Shown: positions 1 to 8,833, numbered from the stretch's first letter. The stretch is DNA of 64,000 bases from Deltaproteobacteria bacterium CG11_big_fil_rev_8_21_14_0_20_47_16 (GCA_002796325.1 PCXA01000001.1:1-64000); one strand, 5' to 3'. Made by a program: numbers and translations. The notes: generated by a model not told the origin, from the letters alone.

Positions 1-267
1 GTTAATATTTGGATAATGAATGCGGATGGGAGTAATCAAAAGCCTGTCACGTCCGTAACTGCCTCAGGAATCGCGTGTGCCAATCCCCAATGGTCTTCTG
101 ATGGTTCCATGATTGTCTTTCAATCAAATCGAAAGGTGGATGGTAGCGACATCAACGGTGGCACTCAAAATATTTGGGTCGTCGGAGCAGATGGCGCCGG
201 CCTTAAAGCCCTAACAACGATAACTGCACAAGGTGTAACCAGCGGCTTCCCCCAATGGTCGTTCTAA
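1..267 (+). CDS. TolB/PD40-like beta-propeller protein, C-terminal fragment
   Basis: The frame is open from base 1 and ends at TAA 265-267, so only the last 88 residues are seen and the start lies outside the window. Two propeller blades are visible, each with the TolB/WD40-like (PD40) signature: NIWIMNADG then PQWSSDG, and NIWVVGADG then PQWSF at the very end. Such repeats form beta-propellers in periplasmic or secreted proteins. Role is not inferable from the fragment; TolB itself is one possibility, but PD40 repeats occur in many other proteins. Confidence 0.75.
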   Translation, partial: VNIWIMNADGSNQKPVTSVTASGIACANPQWSSDGSMIVFQSNRKVDGSDINGGTQNIWVVGADGAGLKALTTITAQGVTSGFPQWSF

Positions 268-281
268 AGAGAGGAGTTGCC

Positions 282-896
282 ATGCAATCATACCCGATCT
301 TTTGTTTTAACACGGTCTCCTTGAGAGAATTTGTCGAATTCTGGAGCAAGGTGTATGGCTCACCACCTGTTGAGAAACTTTATGCGGAGCGAATCGACAA
401 GGAGCAGTTTGATGCTGATGATGTTCGACAGTTGTACAGGTGGAAAAATGGAACAAACCTTAGTCAGGATAAACAGTCATCAGTTGAAAGGCAATTCGTT
501 GCCAAGCTGGATGTGATCAATGCGCTGAAACAGGCTTACGATGCAAAAATATTTGATGAACATTTTGGGAGCGCGACTGGAGCGGTCTGGAAAATCTTTT
601 TGAGGCACATTATTTCTCCAAACCAGTTTCCGATTTTCGACCAACACGTTTTTCGGGCCCATTATTTCTTGGTGAACGGTATTGTCAGGGAGGTTGAGGA
701 AAGTCTTGAGGTGATTCCTTACTCCAAACAAGAGCGAGCAAAAGAAGAGTTATACGCGAATTCGTATGTGCCATTTGCTCGCGGTTTGATGCAGGGCGAC
801 GTCCCCCTCAAAAAAATTGATGAGTGTTTGATGATGTTTGGAAAATTTTTAAAGTCAGAGTTTTCAAGGGCGTTATTGCCATCTGCCAAAATCTAA
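282..896 (+). CDS. Hypothetical protein (~204 aa), uncharacterised family
   Basis: The frame is open from an ATG at 255, but I choose ATG 282 because a strong Shine-Dalgarno (GAGAGGAG) lies just before it and the upstream gene ends at 267. The product is soluble with no signal peptide. It carries the segment WKIFLRHI followed by FPIFDQHVFRA, which I associate with a family of about 200-residue bacterial hypothetical proteins of unknown role. The bases after its stop are A/T-rich and lead into the RBS of the next gene. Confidence 0.7.
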   Translation: MQSYPIFCFNTVSLREFVEFWSKVYGSPPVEKLYAERIDKEQFDADDVRQLYRWKNGTNLSQDKQSSVERQFVAKLDVINALKQAYDAKIFDEHFGSATGAVWKIFLRHIISPNQFPIFDQHVFRAHYFLVNGIVREVEESLEVIPYSKQERAKEELYANSYVPFARGLMQGDVPLKKIDECLMMFGKFLKSEFSRALLPSAKI

Positions 897-962
897 CAAA
901 TGACCGGTTTAAGTTTTGAAAGCGTCATTATATGAGCACTCGAAAAACACAAGGAGCCTGAT

Positions 963-1301
963 ATGACGCTTGAGAAACCTGTTCACTACAGCCACACACA
1001 TCAACCGCAGCCCTTTAAAAATCCGGGGGTAGCAGCAGTGCTGTCCTTCTTCCTGCCGGGTCTAGGTCAAATTTATAACGGCCAGATTCTGTGGGGTATT
1101 ATCGTTATGATTGTAGTTATGCCCCTAACGGCTCTAATCGCATTTTTTATGGTGCCTCAGGCGGCTCAGTATGCTGTTGTTGGCGCTGTTTTCATTCCGT
1201 TCTTATTGCCGGTTGTTGTATGGATAGGGAACGTGGTGAGTGCATATAAAACCGCCGAACACTTCAATCGAAAACGATATATGACTAGGGACGATGCGTG
1301 A
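963..1301 (+). CDS. Small TM2-like membrane protein
   Basis: A 112-residue protein starting at ATG 963 behind AAGGAG. The N-terminal segment ends in FLPGLGQIYNGQ, the Pro-Gly-x-Gly-x-Tyr-x-Gly hairpin typical of TM2-type small membrane proteins. Two hydrophobic segments follow (about residues 38-60 and 65-92), then a short basic tail. It overlaps the next gene by 8 bases, so the two are probably translationally coupled. Function unknown. Confidence 0.7.
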   Translation: MTLEKPVHYSHTHQPQPFKNPGVAAVLSFFLPGLGQIYNGQILWGIIVMIVVMPLTALIAFFMVPQAAQYAVVGAVFIPFLLPVVVWIGNVVSAYKTAEHFNRKRYMTRDDA

Positions 1302-1749
1302 TTATCAGAAGGACGCCCTCCCATCAATCATTGGCCCAATTTTAATAAAGTCTATGTTCTATAGTGATCTGGAAAGAGCAGTAACCGCGGCTAAGCAAAT
1401 TCTGAAATCCCTGGCCGTGAAATATGCAATCGGGGGATTGTTTAAGGAGGCGAAACCCTATCTGGTTCTTTCAAGTCGCTTGGGGCAAGTTGAAATCGAT
1501 GCTTCGCTTGAAAAGCAAATCGCTGATTTTCCAGAAATCTTCACAGAAGAGACCCGAAAAGCCAAATTTAAGGGCGATATTGTCTACTTGGATAACGTTT
1601 GTATTGAATTGCGATTTACAGCGCTTGTTTATGAGCTGATCTGGCTTTTACAGCAAGACCCACTCGTTGATCGCGCACTGACTCCGCAAACTCATGCCTC
1701 GATCAGAATTGTCATTGGGACAGTTGGAAATCTATCTAAGGCATCTTAG
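1294..1749 (+). CDS. Hypothetical protein (151 aa)
   Basis: Starts at ATG 1294 inside the end of the preceding TM2-like gene (8-base overlap). No signal peptide, strong hydrophobic stretch or recognised motif. Composition is that of an ordinary soluble alpha/beta protein. The overlap supports it being a real gene in a two-gene operon with the small membrane protein. A 44-bp repeat copy starts 15 bases after its stop. Confidence 0.55.
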   Translation: MRDYQKDALPSIIGPILIKSMFYSDLERAVTAAKQILKSLAVKYAIGGLFKEAKPYLVLSSRLGQVEIDASLEKQIADFPEIFTEETRKAKFKGDIVYLDNVCIELRFTALVYELIWLLQQDPLVDRALTPQTHASIRIVIGTVGNLSKAS

Positions 1750-1763
1750 TGTAACCTCAATTC

Positions 1764-1807
1764 AACCTGTTAAAACGCCATCTCCTAAGGCTGAGGGGTA
1801 TTAGATT
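1764..1807 (+). repeat. Direct repeat R1 (copy at 3171-3214)
   Basis: A 44-bp stretch from AACCTGTTAAAAC to ATTAGATT recurs in the same orientation at 3171-3214 with 36 of 44 positions identical. Weaker similarity (AACCT..TT.CAACC) extends to the left. The two copies bracket the HEPN/PH-like pair. It does not fit integron attC core sites, because GTTAAAAC is not GTTRRRY. Confidence 0.65.
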
Positions 1808-1844
1808 GGGCAGTGCTAAGTGTTTTAAAGGTGGCGAATATCAT

Positions 1845-2513
1845 TCATTCCGAAAAAATATCTTTCTGAGTATAACTCCTGATCATACCCACGCCTTCGC
1901 TTAATCTAATCTCATTCCAAATACCACTTTTAGGCCATGAGTGCCCAAATTTATCTGCGATCAGTTTAACGAGTTCAAGAAAAGAGTTGGCGCATTCTTG
2001 TGCTAATTCAGCAAACTCCCGCACTGTGTTTTCCCCAGTGTGAATACACTTGTTACGTCTTGGCCATAAAAGTTCGACGAAAGTTTCCCACATTCCTTTA
2101 TTGTTGCTTAATCTGTGCTCACTAATGGTTATGCCCCATGAATCTAAGACCTGAGGCAAAAGTTTTCGATCGTTAGCAGACCTGCTTGATATTATCGCCT
2201 TCGTCAATATTTGTACCCATTTGTAATCCAAAAGTGCCCCATGAACCAAAGGCATTAAAATGAAGAAACGAACAATCAACTCTGTAGCAGTGGAGCTCAT
2301 TATGAGGGAGGAACTGTAATGATTTGATTCGAGAAGTTCTTTCCCTTCTTTAAGGCAATAGCGAACTCTACTCTCAATACAATCCCCATATGTACCCAAA
2401 TAATCCCTAACATTTTCTTCTGATACATGTTTCAACGAGTCCTCAATCATCCTTTCTTCGTACTCATCAGCCAGGGCCATTTCATATGCATAGTCTTCGA
2501 TGGTTGAGGACAT
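1845..2513 (-). CDS. HEPN-like domain protein (candidate RNase/toxin)
   Basis: A 222-residue, mostly helical protein. Near residues 151-160 it has WPRRNKCIH, matching the R-x4-6-H motif of HEPN domains: Arg153, Asn154 and His158, with the Asn directly after the Arg as is common in active HEPN RNases. The long helical segments before it, and the motif near the C-terminal third, fit the HEPN bundle. Start is ATG 2513 with GGGAG about ten bases upstream. It lies 18 bases after the stop of the PH-like membrane gene, so the two are probably one minus-strand operon. Many HEPN proteins are toxins or abortive-infection effectors; that role here is inference. Confidence 0.6.
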   Translation of the reverse strand: MSSTIEDYAYEMALADEYEERMIEDSLKHVSEENVRDYLGTYGDCIESRVRYCLKEGKELLESNHYSSSLIMSSTATELIVRFFILMPLVHGALLDYKWVQILTKAIISSRSANDRKLLPQVLDSWGITISEHRLSNNKGMWETFVELLWPRRNKCIHTGENTVREFAELAQECANSFLELVKLIADKFGHSWPKSGIWNEIRLSEGVGMIRSYTQKDIFSE

Positions 2514-2531
2514 AATTGATGTCTCCCTAAT

Positions 2532-3050
2532 CTAATATCCCTGTGGCAATCGTAATTCCTTAAACTTTTTTAGTTCTGCATAGAAATCCATGTGACTTTG
2601 ATCGCTCCCGTCTATACTGGGAGGGATCATAAGATATGTTTCTTGGTTATTGAGTGTTATTGCAGAGAGGCGATCTGGGGCGCCGCTGTTTTCGCTTACC
2701 CCCAAATTTCCACCTAGAAGTATTTTAAAATAAAGCACCTTGTCCATAGGGACAATTTCCTTTTTGAAGTGGCGATATATGGTAAGTTGGTTTGGGCTAA
2801 TTACAATTTTATATGCTGGATTGTATGCCCACCAATAGAAAACCTCTCCTAAAATGCCCAATCCGAGTAGACCGATAGCGACCAGGGGAGATGCAAAGTA
2901 GGCGGTCAATACAACTAGAAAAGAGGTTATTATGAGAAAGCCAACCCATGTAATTCTCGGTTTGGATTGGAGAAACAAAGTGTTGCCTTCCATCCACCAT
3001 ACATAGTTGGAATTGTAAAATTGGTTTGTTGTTTTGTGAGATGATGCCAC
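2532..3050 (-). CDS. Membrane protein with PH-like domain
   Basis: A 172-residue protein with two adjacent hydrophobic segments (about residues 33-52 and 54-75). A beta-rich region follows (YKIVISPNQLTIY and onward) that resembles bacterial PH domains in layout. The start is GTG 3050 without a clear Shine-Dalgarno, and an ATG in another frame at 3057 gives only a shorter shadow. It is the first gene of the pair with the HEPN-like gene and could tether it to the membrane or sense envelope damage; both are inference. The stretch 3051-3234 upstream holds repeat R2 and no gene. Confidence 0.55.
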   Translation of the reverse strand: MASSHKTTNQFYNSNYVWWMEGNTLFLQSKPRITWVGFLIITSFLVVLTAYFASPLVAIGLLGLGILGEVFYWWAYNPAYKIVISPNQLTIYRHFKKEIVPMDKVLYFKILLGGNLGVSENSGAPDRLSAITLNNQETYLMIPPSIDGSDQSHMDFYAELKKFKELRLPQGY

Positions 3051-3170
3051 TCGACATTCTATATCTTAATGTTGGGACGTTGTACAGTTTGCTGCTTTGG
3101 CTCAGCTAAATTTTCCCCTTCAAGGTGGCGCCTGAAGTTTAAAATGGAACAGATCAGCCCAACCTATTAC

Positions 3171-3214
3171 AACCTGTTAAAACATCATCTCAAAAGGCTA
3201 CGAGGCATTAGATT
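3171..3214 (+). repeat. Direct repeat R2 (copy of 1764-1807)
   Basis: Second copy of the 44-bp repeat, 36 of 44 identical and in the same orientation. Start-to-start distance is 1407 bases, and the enclosed segment is the HEPN/PH-like gene pair plus one repeat. The mismatches are clustered in pairs, so the copies are old or are recognised as a structure rather than an exact sequence. Confidence 0.65.
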
Positions 3215-3234
3215 TGCGTACCTTTACATATTCC

Positions 3235-3963
3235 TTAGAGAGGGCATTTCTCAAAGTCCTGTGCAAAACAAAACTTTGAGGCAAGTGATAGTGATTTTCT
3301 GTTAATCGCAGCGACCTCTTCTCGGGTAATCATTCTGTCATCGGTCATTGTTACAAAACACAGCTTTGGACTTATTGGCATGATGGCCCCTTCATGATAG
3401 CAGTCGGCAACTAAAAACTCACCTTCTTCGGCCTGAAGTAGCGCCCATTTAATCTTTGCGTAGCTGTGAATGTGTTTATCTAGATCACGCTGAATTAAAA
3501 ACGAGACCAAAAAGCGGGCTGGAACAGCCCCATCATCTCTAACAAACATGCCATGCTTCCTTTCAATTATCTCTTCATTGTCTTTGGTGAGGTTTGAGCC
3601 ATCAATTCCATTTAGAAAGATATCTGATCGAAAGTGCTGGTATTTATGTCTTAAATTCCAGAGAAGGTGGTATTCAGATATTGCCATGTTATTTTTGATG
3701 CTGCCCAAGGAGATACAATCAATTTCGTGATGAAAGGCATCCTCTATTCGTTTCATATAGCCATTTTCAGCTTTTTGATCCCATACCCATGACACACAAA
3801 ACTCCCTCGATCTTCTTCCCCTCTTGATAATTTTATCCGAAGAGTTGAGTTTGATCTGCACCAAGCCAGTCTTGTCAGAAAATCTACCAATGCAGTGTGC
3901 TGTATGAAAATGCTGGTTAATCTTTAATTTATGAGGATTTCCTGGTTGTGTCTTGAGGGGCAA
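3235..3963 (-). CDS. DUF4238-like hypothetical protein
   Basis: A 242-residue soluble protein. The start is TTG 3963: a perfect GGAGG sits five bases upstream and no ATG or GTG competes. The layout is an N-terminal NQHFHTAHCIGRF, then a Phe/Trp block and an IEDAFHHEID helix. This resembles DUF4238 proteins (a QH near the N-terminus, then an IE helix), but I assign it only tentatively. It lies 32 bases downstream of the NACHT gene on the same strand, so it is probably the last gene of that defence operon. Function unknown. Confidence 0.6.
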   Translation of the reverse strand: MPLKTQPGNPHKLKINQHFHTAHCIGRFSDKTGLVQIKLNSSDKIIKRGRRSREFCVSWVWDQKAENGYMKRIEDAFHHEIDCISLGSIKNNMAISEYHLLWNLRHKYQHFRSDIFLNGIDGSNLTKDNEEIIERKHGMFVRDDGAVPARFLVSFLIQRDLDKHIHSYAKIKWALLQAEEGEFLVADCYHEGAIMPISPKLCFVTMTDDRMITREEVAAINRKSLSLASKFCFAQDFEKCPL

Positions 3964-3995
3964 GATAGCCTCCGTAAAATCCTAGTAAACGCAAT

Positions 3996-6900
3996 TCATT
4001 CTTCCGTTGGCCACTTTTCCCCAGATTCGAATGAAGGGTGTCGCGGTTCATTTGGGGGCTTCCCGTATTCGACACGCCATCTTTCTATTTGCCCTAAAAG
4101 AGCATAGGCTGATTTCTTCCGTCGGGGGTCATTCAAAAACATCTCAAAAAGTTTTTCCCTCACAACGTTAAAGCTCTGTGAAGAAAGCGTGTGGGTAGAT
4201 CCAGATTGGCCATAAGGCTTTTGTTCGACAAAAACAGTTTCAAGTTTTCGCTTCAATGGATGTGGCACAGATGGGCCGGAAGAGTCATCAATGAGATTTA
4301 AACTCGCAACTACAGATTCCTCTATGTCGAGACGAACAAACACTTCTGATAACAACAATCTTTTGCCTGGGGGTAGTGTGAGACCACACAATTGAATAAG
4401 TCTTTGATAAACACTGAGGTCCTTACGTGCAATGTCCGCAATTCGCGAAGCCAATATATTAGCTCGGCCAAATTTTGGATTGGCTCCGAACATCGCTATC
4501 TCTGGATCAACAAAGCTCATGAGTATTTTTTTCGATTCTGGTGTATCAAGAGTTGCAAGTGCATCTACCCATTGTTCTCCCAAATCCTCTATACATTCCC
4601 CATTTGAACCAGCAAGTTCACGAAGTAGCGGAACGGCATCCTTGCATTGGCTATGACCAATTGCAGTGAGAACCTCCCGTTGCGCATGCCGGGGGAATCT
4701 GAATTCTGAGACAGCTTCTCTGATTTTTTTAATTGCTTCAGAAGGATCATCTACAAATGGAAGAATACAGAGGAAATGTCTTAAAAGTCTTTCACCATCA
4801 TCGTTTGAACCGTGCTTACGAAGATGTTGCAGCGTTACCTCAAACAGCTTGAGTATTGGGTCGGCCGGCAATATTGCTCCTCCATACAGAAGGTTTTCGA
4901 GAGCAGTAATTTTGGACCAATCATCATGTTCTCCTAGCGACGATAACACTTCGAAAATAAGATTTGCGGATCCCTTTGGATCAAGAGCGGCCAATGATTT
5001 CGCTAAATTCTTCACATTGTAGGGTACTGCGACTTTGTCAGATTGGCATTCCCTCAAAAGGCTTAATATTCTCTCACGGATTGCGAATGAAAATTTTATT
5101 CGTCGATCTTCATTAAATTGATTAACATCTTGATCGGCACGCGCTTCCCAGATGTTGGCATACCCATGCTTATAACCACCAAAAGGTGGTTCGGATCTAT
5201 CTTCTTTTGCCAGGCTAATGAGTACCGATGCACTCTCACAATCATAGATTGGTTCACTGATTAAATTTAAAATAATGTTTTCAGCTCCTACGGGATCTAA
5301 TTGAACTAATGCCTTGAGATAATGGCCACACTGGCTCGTTATTGTTACTGGGCGTCCTTCTATCCGAGTCTTTAAAATTTCCTTAAGTCTTTTAAGATCT
5401 GCTTGAAGAAGACGGTCTAGCTCTGCCATGTCTTCCGGCTCTCCAACTCTTCCTAAACAGGAAGCAAGTTCAGCCTTAATGCTTCCTGACGAATCAGGTT
5501 CATTAAGAACAAAAGCGATAGCGCCTTTCAAGTATGCCCGTATTTTTTGACGCAGATCAGGATCCAATGTATCGTGTAAGCTTGGCTCTGATCTTCCCAC
5601 GGAATTAAGAACATCAATGACCACAAGAAATTCAATATTATCAAGCTTGGAGTCAAAGCATTTTGATAAGCCTGATACTGCAATCTTTGGAGGGATCGCT
5701 CTAAACAAATCTTCTAATTGCCTTACAATAGCATGTTCTTTTTTTTGTATTTGGTCAGGAGTAGAAACCTTTAGCCGTTTGAACTCACAGAGTTTTAAAA
5801 AAATGTTTTCGGCAAAAAGTTTATCTGCACCAACAGAAAGTAGTTCGTTAATATGAGTGTGGTGCTGGTATTCAAGATCTTCGCTTGAGAGCTTCTGGAA
5901 CCAATCGGTCATAGTCTTTTCGGGTATAGCCGTTATAAATGCACTCCAATGATTGAACCATAACGAACCATCTGCGACGCGCTCTGCAACCCAGTGACTA
6001 ACCCACTGCGGATCTGTTTTTTTAATAATATCCAATGCAGGTTTTATTACAAACTCACCAATATCTTTCATCTTGGTACGATCAAGGTTTTCAAGTTCAG
6101 TTTTCAGCCCATCCACAATACCTGTCTCCCCAAGTTTGGCTTGATTTAATAGGGCTCGCAAACGAGGCAATGTGTCAGTCGATTCAGAGTAGATTTTTTT
6201 GTAACCATTGAGGACTCGAGATCGCACTACAGATGGAATTTCTTCTGGAGACATCTGTTTGATGGCCTGATCAAATGTTTGTTGGTCCATCCTTTCCAAT
6301 ACACTACCAACGTCCTCGCGAGATCCAACCCAACTTAACCATTCCATCCCTGCAACCCGCACCTTCATGCTGGGGTCTTTCAGTATAAATTCCTCTACGA
6401 TCTCTGCCATCCAACGATGCTGTGTTACTTCTCGAACGAAATCAATTCGGGCTTCTTCTTTCCATCCTTGAAGCACACTCTTCCAATCAGGCCCTAGCGT
6501 AGACAGATGAAATTCATTCAACTCTCGGTATGTGCTGAGGCGAACTTGGTGGTCATTGCTTGTAAGAAGGGGGAGGATAATGTCTAAAAAATCGGGTGAT
6601 CCGCTGGCCATCATACCAGCCAAGGCACATTCCCGATGATCTACATTTTTTGATTTGTACCATGCGCGAAGACAATCAGACAATGCAGGTCCAATATTCT
6701 GCCAAACAGTTGGCCCACAAAGGCGAGCCAAATTTGCAGCGAAGATCGGATCAACGCTTAAAGCCATCTTAACAAGCAATACACCTGCTTCAATTAAAAC
6801 CTCTTCGTCGGACCTTTTGGCACACTGAACGCCAATTTCTTCAGCCAGCATTTGAAGAGGTTCTGTCCAAACCGGTTCATTCACATATTTTTTCGTAAAT

Positions 6901-7895
6901 TCTCGAATCGCCTTTTCATCACTGCTTCTGGCTAGCGTTAGCAGTTCATTCTTGAGCCGCGATGCGGCAAAGAATTCTTGAAATTGCTGATGTTCAAACC
7001 GAAACCCAATCGATGGATAGTCATGTCTTTCTAAGATATGACGTTTGCACAGTTCTTCAATAATTGATTGTGGCTCGGGTATAGCAGAGATCTGTCCAGA
7101 AGTTTGTAGGTTAATACTAACGGAGTTTACAATTGAACGGGCTTCTTCTTCAGAAATCTCTACAGATGTTCGAAAGGTCATTTGTATCGCCAGCGCGCAC
7201 AGATATGTGCGCGAATGACCAGACAGTGGAGGTTTCTTAAGTTGATTTCTATGTTCTGGGAGTTGTTCAGCTAAACTCATGACCGCATCAAGTACACCTA
7301 TTTTTGTTGTTGGAATTGGGCGCCCCGCTGAAAAGATATCCACCACCTTTGATAAAAACAAAGGGGTTCTTGTTATCTGATCCAGAACAGGATCATTGTC
7401 GAGCATTGAGCGAAGAATGTCGCCTGCCTGCCCAGCAACCATCCTCAGGTATTCTGTACGCTGAAGCCTATTGAGCGGCAATAACCGTATGTGCTGCACA
7501 CCTGAAAGTAGTGGAGTTAGATGATGAGTTCGCGTTGCGATAGCGATACCCGCAGCTGGGAATGTGCACTCAAGTTCCAGCAACTCTGTGCGGACTTTAT
7601 CAGAATTGTTTTCAGAAATTTCATTCCAACCATTAAGAAGGAATATAACCTTGTTACTATTACAAATTTTTACGATGGCTTGAGCATCAATATTCAGTGC
7701 ACGATAACATGGTAGTCCTGCTATAAATTCATAAATATCCTTTCCTGAATTTGTCCACATAGGCAAGTCAATAAGAAATACAATACATCCATTTTCGATG
7801 CAGTCTTTTGCCAGCTGAAACATTGTCGTGCTTTTTCCCCGTCCAGCTGGTGCTTCTAGGATAATTCGACTACCAAGAGCCAACATTCTACTCAC
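3996..7895 (-). CDS. NACHT-type STAND NTPase with HEAT-like repeat tail (bacterial NLR-like)
   Basis: A 1299-residue product from GTG 7895. The NACHT module shows a P-loop APAGRGKST (residues 15-23), a Walker B-like block IFLLNGWNEI (near 85-95, with Asn where the first Asp is usual), an ATRTHH arginine block, and the FEHQQFQEFFAA segment that closes bacterial NACHT modules. From about residue 330 to the end it is helical-repeat-like with many Leu/Ala/Glu-rich 30-40-residue units, consistent with a HEAT-type sensor. Bacterial NACHT proteins include antiphage NLR-like systems. The nuclease-like gene upstream is in the same frame, separated by TAA 7914-7916 and six sense codons, and the GTG has no clear Shine-Dalgarno. 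So this may be the C-terminal part of one interrupted protein of about 1508 residues. Confidence 0.85.
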   Translation of the reverse strand: MSRMLALGSRIILEAPAGRGKSTTMFQLAKDCIENGCIVFLIDLPMWTNSGKDIYEFIAGLPCYRALNIDAQAIVKICNSNKVIFLLNGWNEISENNSDKVRTELLELECTFPAAGIAIATRTHHLTPLLSGVQHIRLLPLNRLQRTEYLRMVAGQAGDILRSMLDNDPVLDQITRTPLFLSKVVDIFSAGRPIPTTKIGVLDAVMSLAEQLPEHRNQLKKPPLSGHSRTYLCALAIQMTFRTSVEISEEEARSIVNSVSINLQTSGQISAIPEPQSIIEELCKRHILERHDYPSIGFRFEHQQFQEFFAASRLKNELLTLARSSDEKAIREFTKKYVNEPVWTEPLQMLAEEIGVQCAKRSDEEVLIEAGVLLVKMALSVDPIFAANLARLCGPTVWQNIGPALSDCLRAWYKSKNVDHRECALAGMMASGSPDFLDIILPLLTSNDHQVRLSTYRELNEFHLSTLGPDWKSVLQGWKEEARIDFVREVTQHRWMAEIVEEFILKDPSMKVRVAGMEWLSWVGSREDVGSVLERMDQQTFDQAIKQMSPEEIPSVVRSRVLNGYKKIYSESTDTLPRLRALLNQAKLGETGIVDGLKTELENLDRTKMKDIGEFVIKPALDIIKKTDPQWVSHWVAERVADGSLWFNHWSAFITAIPEKTMTDWFQKLSSEDLEYQHHTHINELLSVGADKLFAENIFLKLCEFKRLKVSTPDQIQKKEHAIVRQLEDLFRAIPPKIAVSGLSKCFDSKLDNIEFLVVIDVLNSVGRSEPSLHDTLDPDLRQKIRAYLKGAIAFVLNEPDSSGSIKAELASCLGRVGEPEDMAELDRLLQADLKRLKEILKTRIEGRPVTITSQCGHYLKALVQLDPVGAENIILNLISEPIYDCESASVLISLAKEDRSEPPFGGYKHGYANIWEARADQDVNQFNEDRRIKFSFAIRERILSLLRECQSDKVAVPYNVKNLAKSLAALDPKGSANLIFEVLSSLGEHDDWSKITALENLLYGGAILPADPILKLFEVTLQHLRKHGSNDDGERLLRHFLCILPFVDDPSEAIKKIREAVSEFRFPRHAQREVLTAIGHSQCKDAVPLLRELAGSNGECIEDLGEQWVDALATLDTPESKKILMSFVDPEIAMFGANPKFGRANILASRIADIARKDLSVYQRLIQLCGLTLPPGKRLLLSEVFVRLDIEESVVASLNLIDDSSGPSVPHPLKRKLETVFVEQKPYGQSGSTHTLSSQSFNVVREKLFEMFLNDPRRKKSAYALLGQIERWRVEYGKPPNEPRHPSFESGEKWPTEE

Positions 7896-7913
7896 ATCAT
7901 TGAGTTGAAGGAT

Positions 7914-8522
7914 TTATCCGGTCTCACAACCTTCACCATCAACCTTCATTGATCTTAATAGGAGTAGTGGTTTTCCTGTAAGAGGGGCGCTAGAAAATCG
8001 ACCATCTATAAATTTTGAGGCGGCCACTTGAGCATTATTTGCTAGATCCACGACATCTTTCTCTGTTGGTGTGGAAATGCCAAGGATGCGACAGAGATCT
8101 AAATTGGCAGGGTCTCTCAAGCGTACAACAATGTCTTCACGAGACATCACAATTAATTGGTACCCGAATCTTTCCTTAATCTTTTTAATCCAGGGCTTTT
8201 GCTGCTTTTTTGTAACATATTCAGTGGTCACAAAAATTAGCACACCAATATCATCATAGTTTTTCTTGGTTTTTATTGCATCCCCTGAAATTTTTCCCAG
8301 ATCCGCCGTTAGCGAGGCGGCCATTCCTTTGCCAACCCCACCAGGCGATATAGAGGCAGGCGCATGTGCATCAAGACCTAAATCACCCCTGCGCTCACAG
8401 GCTATGAATGTACGATCCATCCGTTGAATGATGCTAACAGCGACTCTTTGAAAGATTAGCCAACCCTCGTTCGCCTTTAATTCCTTCAAAGCATTTTCTA
8501 TTTCGAACCAAGGGATCATCAT
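7914..8522 (-). CDS. Nuclease-like (PD-(D/E)xK-type, Mrr-like) effector domain of the NACHT system
   Basis: A 202-residue product from ATG 8522 behind AAGGAA. It has RRGDLGLDAHAP, then AASLTADLGKI, then a strand-rich core VLIFVTTEYV and LIVMSRED. This pattern resembles the restriction-endonuclease-like N-terminal domains fused to bacterial NACHT proteins: an acidic residue in GLDA and a Lys after a strand. The catalytic residues are not certain. The C-terminus (about residues 175-202) looks like a linker and stops at TAA. The same frame continues after six codons into the NACHT gene, so this is probably the severed N-terminal domain of that protein. Confidence 0.65.
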   Translation of the reverse strand: MMIPWFEIENALKELKANEGWLIFQRVAVSIIQRMDRTFIACERRGDLGLDAHAPASISPGGVGKGMAASLTADLGKISGDAIKTKKNYDDIGVLIFVTTEYVTKKQQKPWIKKIKERFGYQLIVMSREDIVVRLRDPANLDLCRILGISTPTEKDVVDLANNAQVAASKFIDGRFSSAPLTGKPLLLLRSMKVDGEGCETG

Positions 8523-8750
8523 TAATTTCCTTGTAGCGGATGCTATAAAATAATCACTGTTAGACTAGTAAACCAATTGAGTGGATTGTAAGCACAAATA
8601 CCATTTCTGTTCAATAAGAAGCCCGGAGCAGTTTTAATGAGTCATTTTGACCAAAGAATAGGAAGAGTGGCACCATTGACGACAAATCCGCCTTAATACC
8701 GGTGTTTAGGTATGTCAGGCCACCAACTTATGGCGCCACAACTCTAGGAC

Positions 8751-8793
8751 CACCCTCAGCACCTTTTTTGTGTTTGGATAGCGTTCGCGGAGC
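8751..8793 (+). repeat. 43-bp direct repeat, copy A (copy B at 10856-10898)
   Basis: Runs from CACCCTCAGCACC through TGTGTTTGG to TAGCGTTCGCGGAGC. Copy B at 10856-10898 is identical at 41 of 43 positions and in the same orientation. Immediately after GCGGAGC the two copies diverge into different terminator hairpins. Related shorter boxes ending in TGCGGAGCAAAA occur near 9722-9733 and 11592-11604. The copies bracket the DUF6602, cyclase-like and DUF6176 genes. Confidence 0.8.
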
Positions 8794-8833
8794 AAAAAAG
8801 ACTCGGGTCCCTCCATGGGGCCCGGGTTTTTTG
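8794..8833 (+). terminator. Rho-independent terminator, probably bidirectional
   Basis: An A-tract is followed by the stem CGGGTCCC, loop TCCAT, complementary GGGGCCCG (one G-U pair) and a six-T run. A-tract and T-tract on opposite sides suggest activity on both strands. It lies directly after repeat copy A and upstream of the DUF6602 gene. Confidence 0.75.

Noticed and set aside
1764-3214. 44-bp repeats as integron attC sites
   Set aside because: No GTTRRRY/RYYYAAC core pair is present and no integrase is in the window; GTTAAAAC has one A too many.
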